Shown here piece after piece: positions 25,927-32,938 of a DNA stretch of 32,938 nucleotides (the first letter of the stretch is position 1; the number at the start of each line of letters is the position of its first letter). Source of the stretch: JAZDJP01 sp043803805 (GTDB lineage: Bacteria; Planctomycetota; JAZDJP01); contig JAZDJP010000142.1 in the NCBI GenBank assembly GCA_043803805.1, positions 1 to 32,938 of the forward strand, written 5' to 3'. A model generated the notes under the pieces. That model searched no databases and was not told where the DNA came from. It saw nothing but the letters and a program-made list of their open reading frames with translations. The translations under genes were made by a program, and so were the position numbers.

Positions 25927-26194
25927 GACGTTCACGATTGTACCGGCGCCGTTCCCCCTTCAGATGAGCCAGCAGGCCGTTGAGGGTCAACCGGTTCCGT
26001 TTCATGTCGTTTTCGATCTCTCCCGACAGGACCGCCCGTTCGAGCTTCTTCGGCGTCATCACGAGACATCGCCCCACCGCGAACACCTGGAGAAAGGTGT
26101 CGCCCTTCACTCCGATCGCCTGCCGGACCTCTTTGGGAATCGTCATCTGCCCGCGGTTCCACACGCGCACCGCCCTCGGCAATGTCGTCACCAT
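25916..26194 (-). CDS. AbrB/MazE/SpoVT-type antitoxin
   Basis: 92 aa. The N-terminal swapped-hairpin DNA-binding domain is clear: RVWNRGQMTIPKEVRQAIGV followed by KGDTFLQV and CLVMTPKK. The C-terminal half is charged and would bind the PIN toxin. GGAGG lies just before the ATG at 26194. As an antitoxin it should neutralise the downstream PIN protein and repress its own promoter, though no operator was identified by eye. Confidence 0.88.
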   Translation of the reverse strand: MVTTLPRAVRVWNRGQMTIPKEVRQAIGVKGDTFLQVFAVGRCLVMTPKKLERAVLSGEIENDMKRNRLTLNGLLAHLKGERRRYNRERHGK

Positions 26195-26268
26195 GGCGCC
26201 TCCAAAGAAATCAGATTATGTCTGAAATTCAGCATATCCAGCATACCACGGAAATTTCACAATGTCCA

Positions 26269-26370
26269 TCACGAATCCCCGTCGAGGCCCCCGGCCACCG
26301 CCTCCCCTCGGAGATCGGCCATGTAGAGGAATTTGACCGCGGTGGCGCGGGCGAGGGTGCGGCGTTTCAT
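26269..26370 (-). pseudogene. nusB: Duplicated 5' fragment of nusB
   Basis: From ATG 26370, preceded by GAGGA, the frame gives MKRRTLARATAVKFLYM, then a divergent stretch (ADLRGEAVAGG) and a TGA at 26269-26271 after 33 codons. The DNA at 26322-26370 matches the start of nusB (25419-25467) at 47 of 49 bases by eye; similarity continues weakly for another 25 bp. It lies upstream of the toxin-antitoxin pair and appears to be the original nusB start, left behind when the pair entered. Confidence 0.8.
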
Positions 26371-26392
26371 TCCATTCCTCGTTGCGTACGTT

Positions 26393-26420
26393 GTAGGGGC
26401 GCAGCATGCTGCGCCCCTAC
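26393..26420. repeat. 28-bp perfect palindrome
   Basis: Arms GTAGGGGCGCAGCA (26393-26406) and TGCTGCGCCCCTAC (26407-26420) are perfectly complementary with no loop. It lies in the gap between the membrane-protein gene and the nusB fragment. No T-run follows on either strand, so a classical terminator is unlikely; a dispersed REP-like element is more probable. The remaining gap (26421-26493) holds a GC-rich partial inverted repeat (CCGGTCGCCAGGCCGG) and no gene. Confidence 0.7.
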
Positions 26421-26493
26421 GGAAAACATTTTTCCGGTTCACACGGGTGTCGAAACGACATATCCCGACCGGTCGCCAGGCCGGACCTGCATG

Positions 26494-26976
26494 TCACCTT
26501 GGTTTTTCTTTCATCTTGCCATCATTCCCTTCCGCATCCTGCGTCCTGTCTATCGCCTCCGCGCCAGGAGCGGGAACGGGGGGCCGCTTCACCCACTTGA
26601 TAACTCCGTCTTTTTCAAGAGTAATTTGGAACAGGGCCAGCAGTATAAAGAACAAGAGCACAAAATACGAGTATTTCGTCATATAAGTCATAGCACGGAC
26701 GTCACACATGCCACCGCTAATCACATTAAACCGTAATAGAACAATATTAGCACTTACACTCAATATCAGCGTCGCCAGGCAATAGACAAAATACCTTATC
26801 CCGTTACGAAAAATAAAAATTGCCCATGTTTGTACTATAGCAACCAGACATACATGCAAAATTCTTACTACGTTTGCGTTCGTTGCACTGGCGGCATATT
26901 CAGAAAAAAACAAGATTCCAACAAAGGACAATGGAACCAAAACAAGGAAAAATAATTTCAAGACGTTGGATTTCAT
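26494..26976 (-). CDS. Hypothetical small membrane protein, AT-rich
   Basis: 160 aa. I do not recognise it. Four hydrophobic segments are visible (about residues 5-25, 38-56, 63-82 and 100-118), followed by a charged, proline-rich cytoplasmic-type tail (KRPPVPAPGAEAIDR). ATG 26976 lies 9 bp after the ribH stop and its ribosome site is weak. Base composition over the hydrophobic part is far more AT-rich than ribH or nusB, which points to recent acquisition. It separates ribH from nusB, which are adjacent in many bacteria. Confidence 0.7.
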   Translation of the reverse strand: MKSNVLKLFFLVLVPLSFVGILFFSEYAASATNANVVRILHVCLVAIVQTWAIFIFRNGIRYFVYCLATLILSVSANIVLLRFNVISGGMCDVRAMTYMTKYSYFVLLFFILLALFQITLEKDGVIKWVKRPPVPAPGAEAIDRTQDAEGNDGKMKEKPR

Positions 26977-26985
26977 GTTGCCCAG

Positions 26986-27492
26986 TTAATGTACTACTCC
27001 CGTGCGGCAATTTTTCATGATCCGCCCCATCACCCCCGCCATTTCGATCGCCGCCTCCGCCGCCTCGGCGCCCTTGTTGCCGCATCGGCCGCCGGCGCGG
27101 GCCAGGGCCTGGGGCCGGGTTTCCGTGGTGAGCACGCCAAAAATCACCGGAACGCCCGTCGCGAGCGATGCGTCCATCACCCCGCGGGCCACCCCGCCGG
27201 CGACGTATTCAAAATGCGCGGTTTCCCCGCGGATGACCGCGCCGAGCGCCACGACGGCGGCGTAACGGCCGCTCCGGGCGAGGGCGAGAGCGGTGACGGG
27301 GATCTCGAACGCCCCCGGCACCCGGAAGACGTCCACCGCGCCGGACGGTACCCGGCGAGCCCGGAACGCCTTGAGCGCCCCGGCGAGAAGCCGGCGCGTC
27401 ACGCCGCCGTTGAACCGGGCCACCACGACGGCGAACCGTTTCCCCCGCGTCCCGATGCGCCCCCGCGAGGGGCGTGGAATATCCCGGCTCAT
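26986..27492 (-). CDS. ribH: 6,7-dimethyl-8-ribityllumazine synthase
   Basis: 168 aa. RibH condenses 5-amino-6-ribitylaminouracil with dihydroxybutanone phosphate in riboflavin synthesis. Motifs: VVVARFN (residues 22-28), VPGAFEIP (58-65), GAVIRGETAHFEYV (84-97, His93 catalytic) and FGVLTTET with GNKGAEAA near the C-terminus. A strong AGGAGG lies eight bases before ATG 27492. The start overlaps the trpC stop by 4 bp (ATGA), so translation is probably coupled. No other riboflavin gene is in the window. Confidence 0.97.
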   Translation of the reverse strand: MSRDIPRPSRGRIGTRGKRFAVVVARFNGGVTRRLLAGALKAFRARRVPSGAVDVFRVPGAFEIPVTALALARSGRYAAVVALGAVIRGETAHFEYVAGGVARGVMDASLATGVPVIFGVLTTETRPQALARAGGRCGNKGAEAAEAAIEMAGVMGRIMKNCRTGVVH

Positions 27493-28280
27493 GGAATTTC
27501 CTCCTGAAGCATCCGAAATACCCCGGCGGGATCGGAAGCCTTCATGAGCGCCTCCCCGACGAGTACCGCGTCCACCCCCGCCGCGCGGACGCGCCGCACG
27601 TCCTCCGGCCGGGAAATGCCGCTCTCGGCCACCACCACGATCCCGGCGGGAATCCGCGGCCGGAGGCGCTCCGAAAGTCCGAGGTCCATCGCCAACGTGT
27701 CCAGGTTTCGGTGATTGATCCCGATCACCTCCGCCCCCGCGTCCAACCCCGTATCGAGTTCGTTTTCCGCATGAATCTCGACCATCGCCACCACCCCGCA
27801 CGCCCGCGCCGCGTCAAGGCATTCCCGAAGTTTTCCGCCCAGCACCCGCGCAATCAGCAACACCGCGTCCGCCCCCGCCGCCCGCGCCTCGAACACCTGG
27901 TACGGATCCACGACGAAATCCTTCCGGAGGACGGGGATGTCCGTTTCCCGCGCCACCGCGGCCAGATCGTCCAGAGTCCCCCGGAAAAATTCCGCGTCGG
28001 TGAGGACCGACAGCGCCGCGGCCCCGCACCGGCGGTATTCGCGCGCGATGTCCGCCGGCCGGTAGTCCTCCCGGAGAAGGCCCGCCGAGGGGGAGGCTTT
28101 TTTCATCTCGGCGATCACCCGGAGGGGCGCCTTCGGATCCGTCCGCCGGAGGGCGCCGCAAAAATCGCGGGGCGCCCGCCCGGCCTCCGCCCGGAGCGCC
28201 TCCAGAGGGCGGCGTTCACGGGCGCTCGCCACCTCCCGATGCTTGGCGGCGATGATCCGATCCAGAAGTCCTTTGGGCAT
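27489..28280 (-). CDS. trpC: Indole-3-glycerol phosphate synthase
   Basis: 263 aa. TrpC forms indole-3-glycerol phosphate from CdRP in tryptophan synthesis. Barrel motifs: VIAEMKKASPS (55-65, catalytic Lys), SVLTD (91-95), VLRKDFVVDPYQ (117-128), IGINHRNL and VVVAESGI, ending in DAVLVGEALM. ATG 28280 has a modest GGGAAG about ten bases upstream. It is an orphan here: no other trp gene is near. It overlaps ribH by 4 bp. A possible small hydrophobic ORF (28310-28375) lies just upstream. Confidence 0.97.
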   Translation of the reverse strand: MPKGLLDRIIAAKHREVASARERRPLEALRAEAGRAPRDFCGALRRTDPKAPLRVIAEMKKASPSAGLLREDYRPADIAREYRRCGAAALSVLTDAEFFRGTLDDLAAVARETDIPVLRKDFVVDPYQVFEARAAGADAVLLIARVLGGKLRECLDAARACGVVAMVEIHAENELDTGLDAGAEVIGINHRNLDTLAMDLGLSERLRPRIPAGIVVVAESGISRPEDVRRVRAAGVDAVLVGEALMKASDPAGVFRMLQEEIP

Positions 28281-28309
28281 GGATATTTAACACTTCCCAT
28301 TCACGTGAT

Positions 28310-28375
28310 TCACACGCCCACCAACAACACCAAAAGGAGAATGATGTCGTTCGCAAGGAGGGGCTTCACGTTCAT
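28310..28375 (-). CDS. Possible hydrophobic microprotein upstream of trpC
   Basis: 21 codons plus TGA from ATG 28375. The N-terminus MNVKPLLAND is followed by an unbroken run of Ile, Leu, Val and Gly, enough for about half to one membrane crossing. The ribosome site (GTGGCGG directly before ATG) is weak. It ends 29 bp before trpC and contains no Trp codon, so it is not a trp attenuation leader of the usual kind. The rest of the 234-bp gap is repeats. Confidence 0.3.
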   Translation of the reverse strand: MNVKPLLANDIILLLVLLVGV

Positions 28376-28415
28376 CCGCCACTTTTAACGATTCGCGATT
28401 GACTGAATCCTCACG

Positions 28416-28461
28416 GATATTCCCTTGCCGTTTCTCACAAGATTTCACAACCAAGATTCTA
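28416..28461. repeat. Dispersed repeat, family 2 (copy 2)
   Basis: This matches 1684-1729 at about 41 of 46 bases, in the same orientation. It lies between lptB and trpC, next to a GACTC tract, and shows no coding content. Confidence 0.6.
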
Positions 28462-28462
28462 T

Positions 28463-28514
28463 TCCCTCTCCGACTCGGCGACTCGCTGACTCGCCGACTT
28501 TCCAACTCTCACCG
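28463..28514. repeat. GACTC-rich tract downstream of lptB
   Basis: Several GACTC units occur; 28480-28499 is identical to 22997-23016. It begins immediately after the lptB stop (28515-28517 on the minus strand), a placement like the tract at ftsY. Confidence 0.6.
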
Positions 28515-29276
28515 TCACATCCTAAACCGTTCTCCCAGATACACCTGCCTCACCTCCTCGTTCGCCACAAGTTCGTCCGGCGTCCCATGGCAGAGGATGG
28601 TTCCCTCGTGAATCAGGTAGGCCCGATCGGTGATGGAAAGCGTCTCCCGGACACTGTGATCGGTGAGGACGATGCCGATGCCCCGCTGCTTCAGGTGAAT
28701 GACGATGTCCTGGATTTCGCTCACCGCCTTGGGATCCACTCCCGAGAACGGCTCGTCGAGAAGGATGAGGGCCGGCGAGGCCGAAAGGGCCCGGGCGATC
28801 TCCAAACGGCGCCGCTCCCCCCCGGACAGGGTGTAGGCCTTGCTTTTCTTCAGGTGGGTAAGCCCGAATTCCCCGAGAAGTTCCCCGGCGCGTTTCCGGG
28901 CGGCGGCGCCATCCCGCGTGTACACCTCCAGAACCGCCAGCATGTTCTCCTCCACCGTCAGATTCTGAAAGACGGTGGGTTCCTGGGCGAGATATCCCAT
29001 GCCGCTCCGGGCCCGGCGGAAGAGCGGCATCCGCGTGATGTCCTTCCCGCTCAGACGGACCACCCCGCCGTCCGGCCGGATGATCCCCATCAAGATGCGG
29101 AACGTCGTCGTTTTCCCGGCGCCGTTGGGACCCAAGAGCCCGACGATCTCCCCCGGGAACACATCAATATCCACGGCCCTGACCACGGTGCGCCGGCGGT
29201 ACCTCTTGGCTAACCCGCGCGCTTGCAAGAGGTTATTTCGATGCTCCGAGCGTTGTGGATAACTTGTTGATGTCAC
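28515..29276 (-). CDS. lptB: LPS export ABC transporter ATPase LptB
   Basis: 253 aa from the GTG at 29276. LptB powers LPS extraction with LptFGC. Motifs: LLGPNGAGKTT (47-57), Q-loop GYLAQEPTVF, signature LSGGERRRLEIARAL, Walker B LILLDEPFSGVDP, H-loop LTDHSVRETL and the typical C-terminal RQVYLGERF. The start is uncertain. Homologues begin close to LLQARGLAKRY, which would suit a TTG at 29228, but GGGAGTGGGA about eight bases before the GTG supports 29276. A DnaA box lies inside the first codons. Its presence implies an LPS-type outer membrane. Confidence 0.93.
   Translation of the reverse strand: MTSTSYPQRSEHRNNLLQARGLAKRYRRRTVVRAVDIDVFPGEIVGLLGPNGAGKTTTFRILMGIIRPDGGVVRLSGKDITRMPLFRRARSGMGYLAQEPTVFQNLTVEENMLAVLEVYTRDGAAARKRAGELLGEFGLTHLKKSKAYTLSGGERRRLEIARALSASPALILLDEPFSGVDPKAVSEIQDIVIHLKQRGIGIVLTDHSVRETLSITDRAYLIHEGTILCHGTPDELVANEEVRQVYLGERFRM
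29254..29262 (-). promoter_or_regulatory. Consensus DnaA box (1)
   Basis: TTATCCACA on the minus strand, the consensus DnaA box, at the 5' end of lptB. It is part of a longer stretch, TGTGGATAACTTGTTGA, shared with the box at 29525 apart from one extra T. Confidence 0.5.
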
Positions 29277-29585
29277 GTTGATTATCCCACTCCCATTCGA
29301 CACCCGAACGCCACCATCACAACACTCGAGAACAAAACGATGCCCCCTCATACCCCCCGACGGAAGCAGAACGTAACCCATTCACCAACAACATGATACG
29401 ACGACAATGCGTCAATTTCACCCTTGTATTTTCCCCCTCGGAAAATCATAAGTCCTTAATCCGTCAGACCATGAAATAAACTCTCCGTCCTCCATCTTCA
29501 GCCCGAAATACACCGTTGATAACCTGTGGATAACTTTGTTGACGACCTGTCGCCGAAATCATGAGCGAGATATCCGGACAGGCTC
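29277..29585. other. Intergenic region between lepB and lptB
   Basis: 309 bp without a gene. It is more AT-rich than its surroundings, especially 29410-29490. It holds a DnaA box at 29525-29533 and a degenerate one (TTATCAACG on the minus strand) at about 29514-29522. No T-tailed hairpin was found after lepB. An unassigned lptB promoter should lie here, but no clear -35/-10 pair stands out. Confidence 0.5.
29525..29533 (-). promoter_or_regulatory. Consensus DnaA box (2)
   Basis: TTATCCACA on the minus strand, 271 bp from the other box, in the same orientation and a similar context, about 52 bp after the lepB stop. The pair could be part of an origin or a DnaA-responsive regulatory site. Confidence 0.5.
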
Positions 29586-31136
29586 TTAATGTATAACCCG
29601 AACGCGGGGAAAGGGAAAGAAAACACAGAACGCCTTTCCCAGAATAAACCGCCGCGGCACAAAGCCCCAGACACGACTGTCGGAACTCGTCCGGCTGTTG
29701 TCACCCAACATGACGTAATGCCCCTCCGGCACGACAAGGGTGTCCTTCCCGCGCCCCATGTAATTTTCGAGCGCCAATTCGGCATGGTAAATATCCCGGG
29801 CCAGCCGGATTCCCTGGAACCGGGCGGCGAGATTCTCGGTGGAAAATCCGGCGAGACTTCGCGACACCGGACGGGAATCGAATTCCTTTTCCACGGAATG
29901 CTCGAAAATCACCCGGTCATCCACCCGGAGCCGGACCATGGCGTCCTCGTCGGAAAACGCCACACGGTGATTCCGGCCGACGGCCAGGGTGAACGACGCC
30001 TGTTTCACCGTTTCCTCGCGGTTCAGAAGGCTTGTGACAAGGTCGGACGCCCCTTCCGGGGCCACCGGGATGCGCGCCCGATAGAGCCGGTCGTCGGCCC
30101 CGAGACGGATCTCCAGGATTCCCGCCGTGACCGGCGTTATGTCCAGTTCGAGAAGAAGCTCCCCGGCCACGGCCTCCCGGGCCATATCGGGATAGGATGG
30201 AACCCGGATCGCGGAAGCGTATTCGAAGGAAGCGGGGCCGGTGCCGTCCACGTGAACGACGCCGTCCCGGTATTTCCACCCCGTCGGCGAGGTGTTCCAA
30301 ACCTGCCCGAGGCGGAGCGCCCCCGCCGCGAGGCGTTCCGCCATCTCCGCGCCCTGTTCGAACGCGGCCGAACCCGGGGGCGCGCGACGGGCCGCATCCC
30401 CCGCCTGACGCCCCTCTTTCTCGTCGGCGCGCCGGCGGCGCTCGAACTCGCCCAAGGAAAACACGTTCACCCAGAGCGAATCCTGCACGTCGGAAGGTTT
30501 CCGCTCGATCCGTCCGTTTACGATGATATTGCCCCCGCGGATGGAGATGGTCTCGCCCGGGAGCCCGACGAGACGCTTGATGTAGTTCTGGCGGCGGCCG
30601 GGAAGTCCCGCGGCCTTCTCCGCCTTTTCGATCAGCCCCGGCGGATACCGCGACTGGCTCCAGCGGTCAATGACGGTGTCACGGCTGTGACAATCGGGGC
30701 ACTCCTCCCCGGCCCGCCGGGGGCCGTTCCCCTCCAGGGTCGTGTCCGGATACAACCGGCCGCAGTTCCGGCAACGGATGGTGTCCCGGGGATATTTGAA
30801 AACCACCACATCCCAGCGTTTCGGCGGACCGAACCGGTAGGCGTACTTGCTGACCAGGATCCGGTCGCCCGTGCGGGCGTCCCCGTGCAGGGTGGGTTCC
30901 ATGGAGCCCGTCGGAATCTTGAAGGGCTCGACGACGAGCCACCGCAGGAGGAGCGCGATCCCCACCGCGATGAGGAGGCTTTCGGTATATTCCCAGATGA
31001 GGCGCGCCCGCGTCGTCTTTTTCGCCGCGGCCGGGACGGCCCCGGCCTTGAGGATGGTCGTCTCGTGGCCGGCGCCCCGATCGTCCGGAGCGGCGTCGGG
31101 CCGCGTCGCCGGGGTGGGATTGGTTTCGTCGCTCAC
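29586..31136 (-). CDS. lepB: Signal peptidase I with zinc-ribbon and large insert
   Basis: 516 aa, longer than the common 200-330. Type I signal peptidases cut signal peptides outside the inner membrane. One membrane segment (about 52-70) precedes the catalytic Ser78 (KIPTGSMEPTL). Lys187 lies in NYIKRLVGLPGE, and GDNSRTSSDSRVWG starts at 478. Two insertions stand out. One has four cysteines, CRNC (122-125) and CPDC (146-149), between the early strands and the Lys box. The other, of some 250 residues (about 220-470), lies before the GDN box and includes a beta-sandwich-like part. GTG 31136 overlaps the lepA stop (GTGA), with GGAG upstream. It would process the secreted enzymes of this locus. 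Confidence 0.94.
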   Translation of the reverse strand: MSDETNPTPATRPDAAPDDRGAGHETTILKAGAVPAAAKKTTRARLIWEYTESLLIAVGIALLLRWLVVEPFKIPTGSMEPTLHGDARTGDRILVSKYAYRFGPPKRWDVVVFKYPRDTIRCRNCGRLYPDTTLEGNGPRRAGEECPDCHSRDTVIDRWSQSRYPPGLIEKAEKAAGLPGRRQNYIKRLVGLPGETISIRGGNIIVNGRIERKPSDVQDSLWVNVFSLGEFERRRRADEKEGRQAGDAARRAPPGSAAFEQGAEMAERLAAGALRLGQVWNTSPTGWKYRDGVVHVDGTGPASFEYASAIRVPSYPDMAREAVAGELLLELDITPVTAGILEIRLGADDRLYRARIPVAPEGASDLVTSLLNREETVKQASFTLAVGRNHRVAFSDEDAMVRLRVDDRVIFEHSVEKEFDSRPVSRSLAGFSTENLAARFQGIRLARDIYHAELALENYMGRGKDTLVVPEGHYVMLGDNSRTSSDSRVWGFVPRRFILGKAFCVFFPFPRVRVIH

Positions 31137-32935
31137 TCTTCCGTCTCCAACACCGCGAGGAAGGCCTCCTGGGGCACGTCCACCTGCCCGATGCGCTTCA
31201 TGCGCTTCTTGCCCTCCTTCTGCTTGTCCCAGAGTTTCCGCTTCCGGGAGATGTCCCCCCCGTAGCACTTCGCCGTGACGTTCTTGGACATGGCGCTGAT
31301 GGTCTCCCGCGCGACGACGCGCTTGCCGATGGCGGCCTGGAGCGCGATTTCAAACAGATGGCGCGGGATCTCCTTTCGCAGTTTCCGGATGATGGCCCGC
31401 CCCCGCCGGTCGGCCTGGTGGCGCGGCACAATGACGGAGAGCGCGTCCACGGGCTTGTCCGCGACCAGGATATCGAGCTTCACGATATCCCCGGGACGGT
31501 AGCCGATCAACGTGTAGTCCATTGTACCATAACCGGAGGTGATGCTCTTGAGTTTGTCGTAGAAATCGTAGACGATCTCGGCCAGGGGAAGTTCGAAAAT
31601 CAGGAGGACGCGCTCCGGACTGATGAACTCCGTCTTCACGTAGACGCCCCGCCGCTCGTCGCAGAGCTTGTGGAGGTCCCCGATGGACCGCGACGGAACG
31701 ATGAGCTCCGCCCGGACGTAGGGCTCCCGGAGCTCCCGGACGTCTTGCTCCGGCGGAAACTTGGACGGCGCGTCAATCATCTGAACGGCGCCGTCCTGCA
31801 GAACGACCTCGTAGGTGACGTTCGGCGCGGTCTTGATGATCCTCACCCCGCTCTCCCGCTCGAGGCGCTCCTGGATGATCTCCATGTGGAGAAGCCCGAG
31901 GAAGCCGCAGCGGAATCCGAATCCGAGGGCGCTCGTCTCCGGCTGAAACGTGAACGACGAGTCGTTGAGCTGGAGTTTTTCGAGAGCCCCCCGGAGATTT
32001 TCGAAGGACGTCTCCTCGCCGGGATAGAACCCGCAGAACACCATCGGAACGGGGGCGCGGTAGCCGGCCAGCGGCGCCGCGGTCGGGCGGTCGCGTTCCG
32101 TCACGGTGTCGCCGATGCGGATGTCCCGCAGGGACCGGATGTGGCCCGTCAGGTATCCCACATCCCCCGCCGACAGATGCCCCACGGCCTTGCGGCCGGG
32201 AAGAAACACCCCCACCTCCTCGACCTCGTACTCGTGCCGGGTCTGCATCATGAGGATCTTCCGCCCCGGCATGATCGTCCCCTCGAAGACGCGGACGTAG
32301 GCGATGACGCCCTGGTAGTCGTCAAAATGGGAATCGAAGATGAGTGCCTTGAGGGGCGCCGACGAATCGCCCGTCGGGGCCGGGATGCGCGCGACGATCG
32401 CGGCCAGGATCTCGTCCACGCCCTTCCCCTCCTTGGCGCTGGCGAGGATGGCGTCCGTCCCTTCAATTCCGAGGACGGATCCCATCTCGGCGATGGCGAC
32501 GTCGGGGCGGGCGTTCGGCAGGTCAATTTTGTTGATGACCGGGATGAGGACGAGGTTGTGCTCCATCGCGAGGAAGGCGTTCGCCACCGTCTGGGCCTCG
32601 ACGCCCTGGGAGGCGTCCACGACGAGAAGCGCCCCCTCGCAGGCCGCGAGACTCCGGGAGACTTCGTAACTGAAATCCACGTGCCCGGGGGTGTCGATGA
32701 GGTTCAGGATGTAATCCGTCCCCCCCGCCGTGTGGCGCATGAGGACGGACTTGGCCTTGATGGTGATGCCGCGTTCCCGCTCGATGTCCATCGCGTCGAG
32801 GACCTGGTCGCGGAAACGCCGCTCCTCGATGGCGCCGGTCTTGAGAAGAAGACGGTCCGCGAGCGTGCTCTTCCCATGGTCCACGTGGGCGATGATGCAG
32901 AAGTTGCGGATGTTGTGCGTGGTGTCTGACGCCAT
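31133..32935 (-). CDS. lepA: Elongation factor 4 (LepA), complete
   Basis: 600 aa, full family length. LepA is a ribosome-bound translational GTPase thought to aid initiation, assembly or back-translocation. Motifs: AHVDHGKST (16-24), RGITIKA switch I, DTPGHVDF, NKIDLP, and the LepA-specific C-terminal domain (ATG-to-end blocks GYGTMDY and KCYGGDISRKRKLWDKQ). ATG 32935 is the start; only three bases of upstream sequence are in the window, so its promoter is not visible. It overlaps lepB by 4 bp, the common lepA-lepB arrangement. Confidence 0.98.
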   Translation of the reverse strand: MASDTTHNIRNFCIIAHVDHGKSTLADRLLLKTGAIEERRFRDQVLDAMDIERERGITIKAKSVLMRHTAGGTDYILNLIDTPGHVDFSYEVSRSLAACEGALLVVDASQGVEAQTVANAFLAMEHNLVLIPVINKIDLPNARPDVAIAEMGSVLGIEGTDAILASAKEGKGVDEILAAIVARIPAPTGDSSAPLKALIFDSHFDDYQGVIAYVRVFEGTIMPGRKILMMQTRHEYEVEEVGVFLPGRKAVGHLSAGDVGYLTGHIRSLRDIRIGDTVTERDRPTAAPLAGYRAPVPMVFCGFYPGEETSFENLRGALEKLQLNDSSFTFQPETSALGFGFRCGFLGLLHMEIIQERLERESGVRIIKTAPNVTYEVVLQDGAVQMIDAPSKFPPEQDVRELREPYVRAELIVPSRSIGDLHKLCDERRGVYVKTEFISPERVLLIFELPLAEIVYDFYDKLKSITSGYGTMDYTLIGYRPGDIVKLDILVADKPVDALSVIVPRHQADRRGRAIIRKLRKEIPRHLFEIALQAAIGKRVVARETISAMSKNVTAKCYGGDISRKRKLWDKQKEGKKRMKRIGQVDVPQEAFLAVLETEE

Positions 32936-32938
32936 GTG

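Noticed and set aside
27489..28280. GINHRNL in TrpC as a missing catalytic residue
   Set aside because: The second position of this motif varies in the family and the first Asn is kept, so it is not evidence of inactivity.
28287..28505. 72-codon frame between lptB and trpC
   Set aside because: Built almost entirely from the GACTC tract and the dispersed repeat; no start site or family.
1..32938. CRISPR array, tRNA, rRNA or tmRNA genes
   Set aside because: No regularly spaced repeats and no cloverleaf or rRNA-like sequence was recognised by eye; the short repeats present are irregular.

Overview
The window is about 33 kb of GC-rich bacterial chromosome that reads like part of an uncultivated, saccharolytic, Planctomycetota- or PVC-like lineage; Sumerlaeota and Hydrogenedentota are alternatives. 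This placement is inference. It rests on secreted glycoside-hydrolase-like paralogues, a membrane-anchored GH10 protein, a signal peptidase I with a zinc-ribbon insert, and many dispersed palindromic repeats. No rRNA or tRNA gene was seen and no phylum is proven.

Region 1 (1-14598, all minus strand) is an accessory glycan locus. A near-consensus sigma70-type promoter (14570-14598) reads into six genes. Four are large secreted proteins of a GH123/DUF4091-like architecture, the last cut by the window edge. Two are secreted sialidase-fold (Asp-box) proteins with an N-terminal sugar-binding-like domain. The order is GH123-like, GH123-like, sialidase-like, GH123-like, sialidase-like, then a 358-bp repeat-filled gap and another GH123-like gene. 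Gaps between the first five genes are 21-86 bp, so they probably form one transcript. The Asp-Glu pair of characterised GH123 enzymes does not appear intact in the three complete paralogues. The substrate is unknown; a complex glycan carrying amino sugars or sialic acid-like sugars is a guess from family names.

Region 2 (14609-22952) is mixed. A membrane GT2 glycosyltransferase diverges, with only 21 bp between start codons, from a 1008-aa fusion of a polytopic membrane domain to a GH10 xylanase-like domain. Then come smpB, a small cysteine-containing unknown protein, a decayed RelE/ParE-type toxin gene, a DegT/DnrJ-type aminotransferase, tadA and a lower-GC unknown gene.

Region 3 (22953-32938, all minus strand) is mostly housekeeping: lepA-lepB (4-bp overlap), lptB, trpC-ribH (ATGA overlap), nusB, a PHP-domain phosphoesterase and ftsY. 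The usual ribH-nusB adjacency is broken by an AT-rich membrane-protein gene, a 28-bp perfect palindrome and an AbrB/PIN toxin-antitoxin pair. A second copy of the nusB 5' end, ending at a stop after 33 codons, lies on the far side of the toxin-antitoxin pair, so this looks like an insertion that split nusB and rebuilt its start.

Dispersed repeats tie the accessory and core parts to the same genome: one family at 1419-1680 and 24017-24190, another at 1684-1729 and 28416-28461, and GACTC-rich tracts at 22988-23066 and 28463-28514. Several lie against or inside the 3' ends of genes and supply last codons or stop codons. Palindromes also sit in frame inside two of the secreted-protein genes. Two consensus DnaA boxes flank the lptB-lepB intergenic region.
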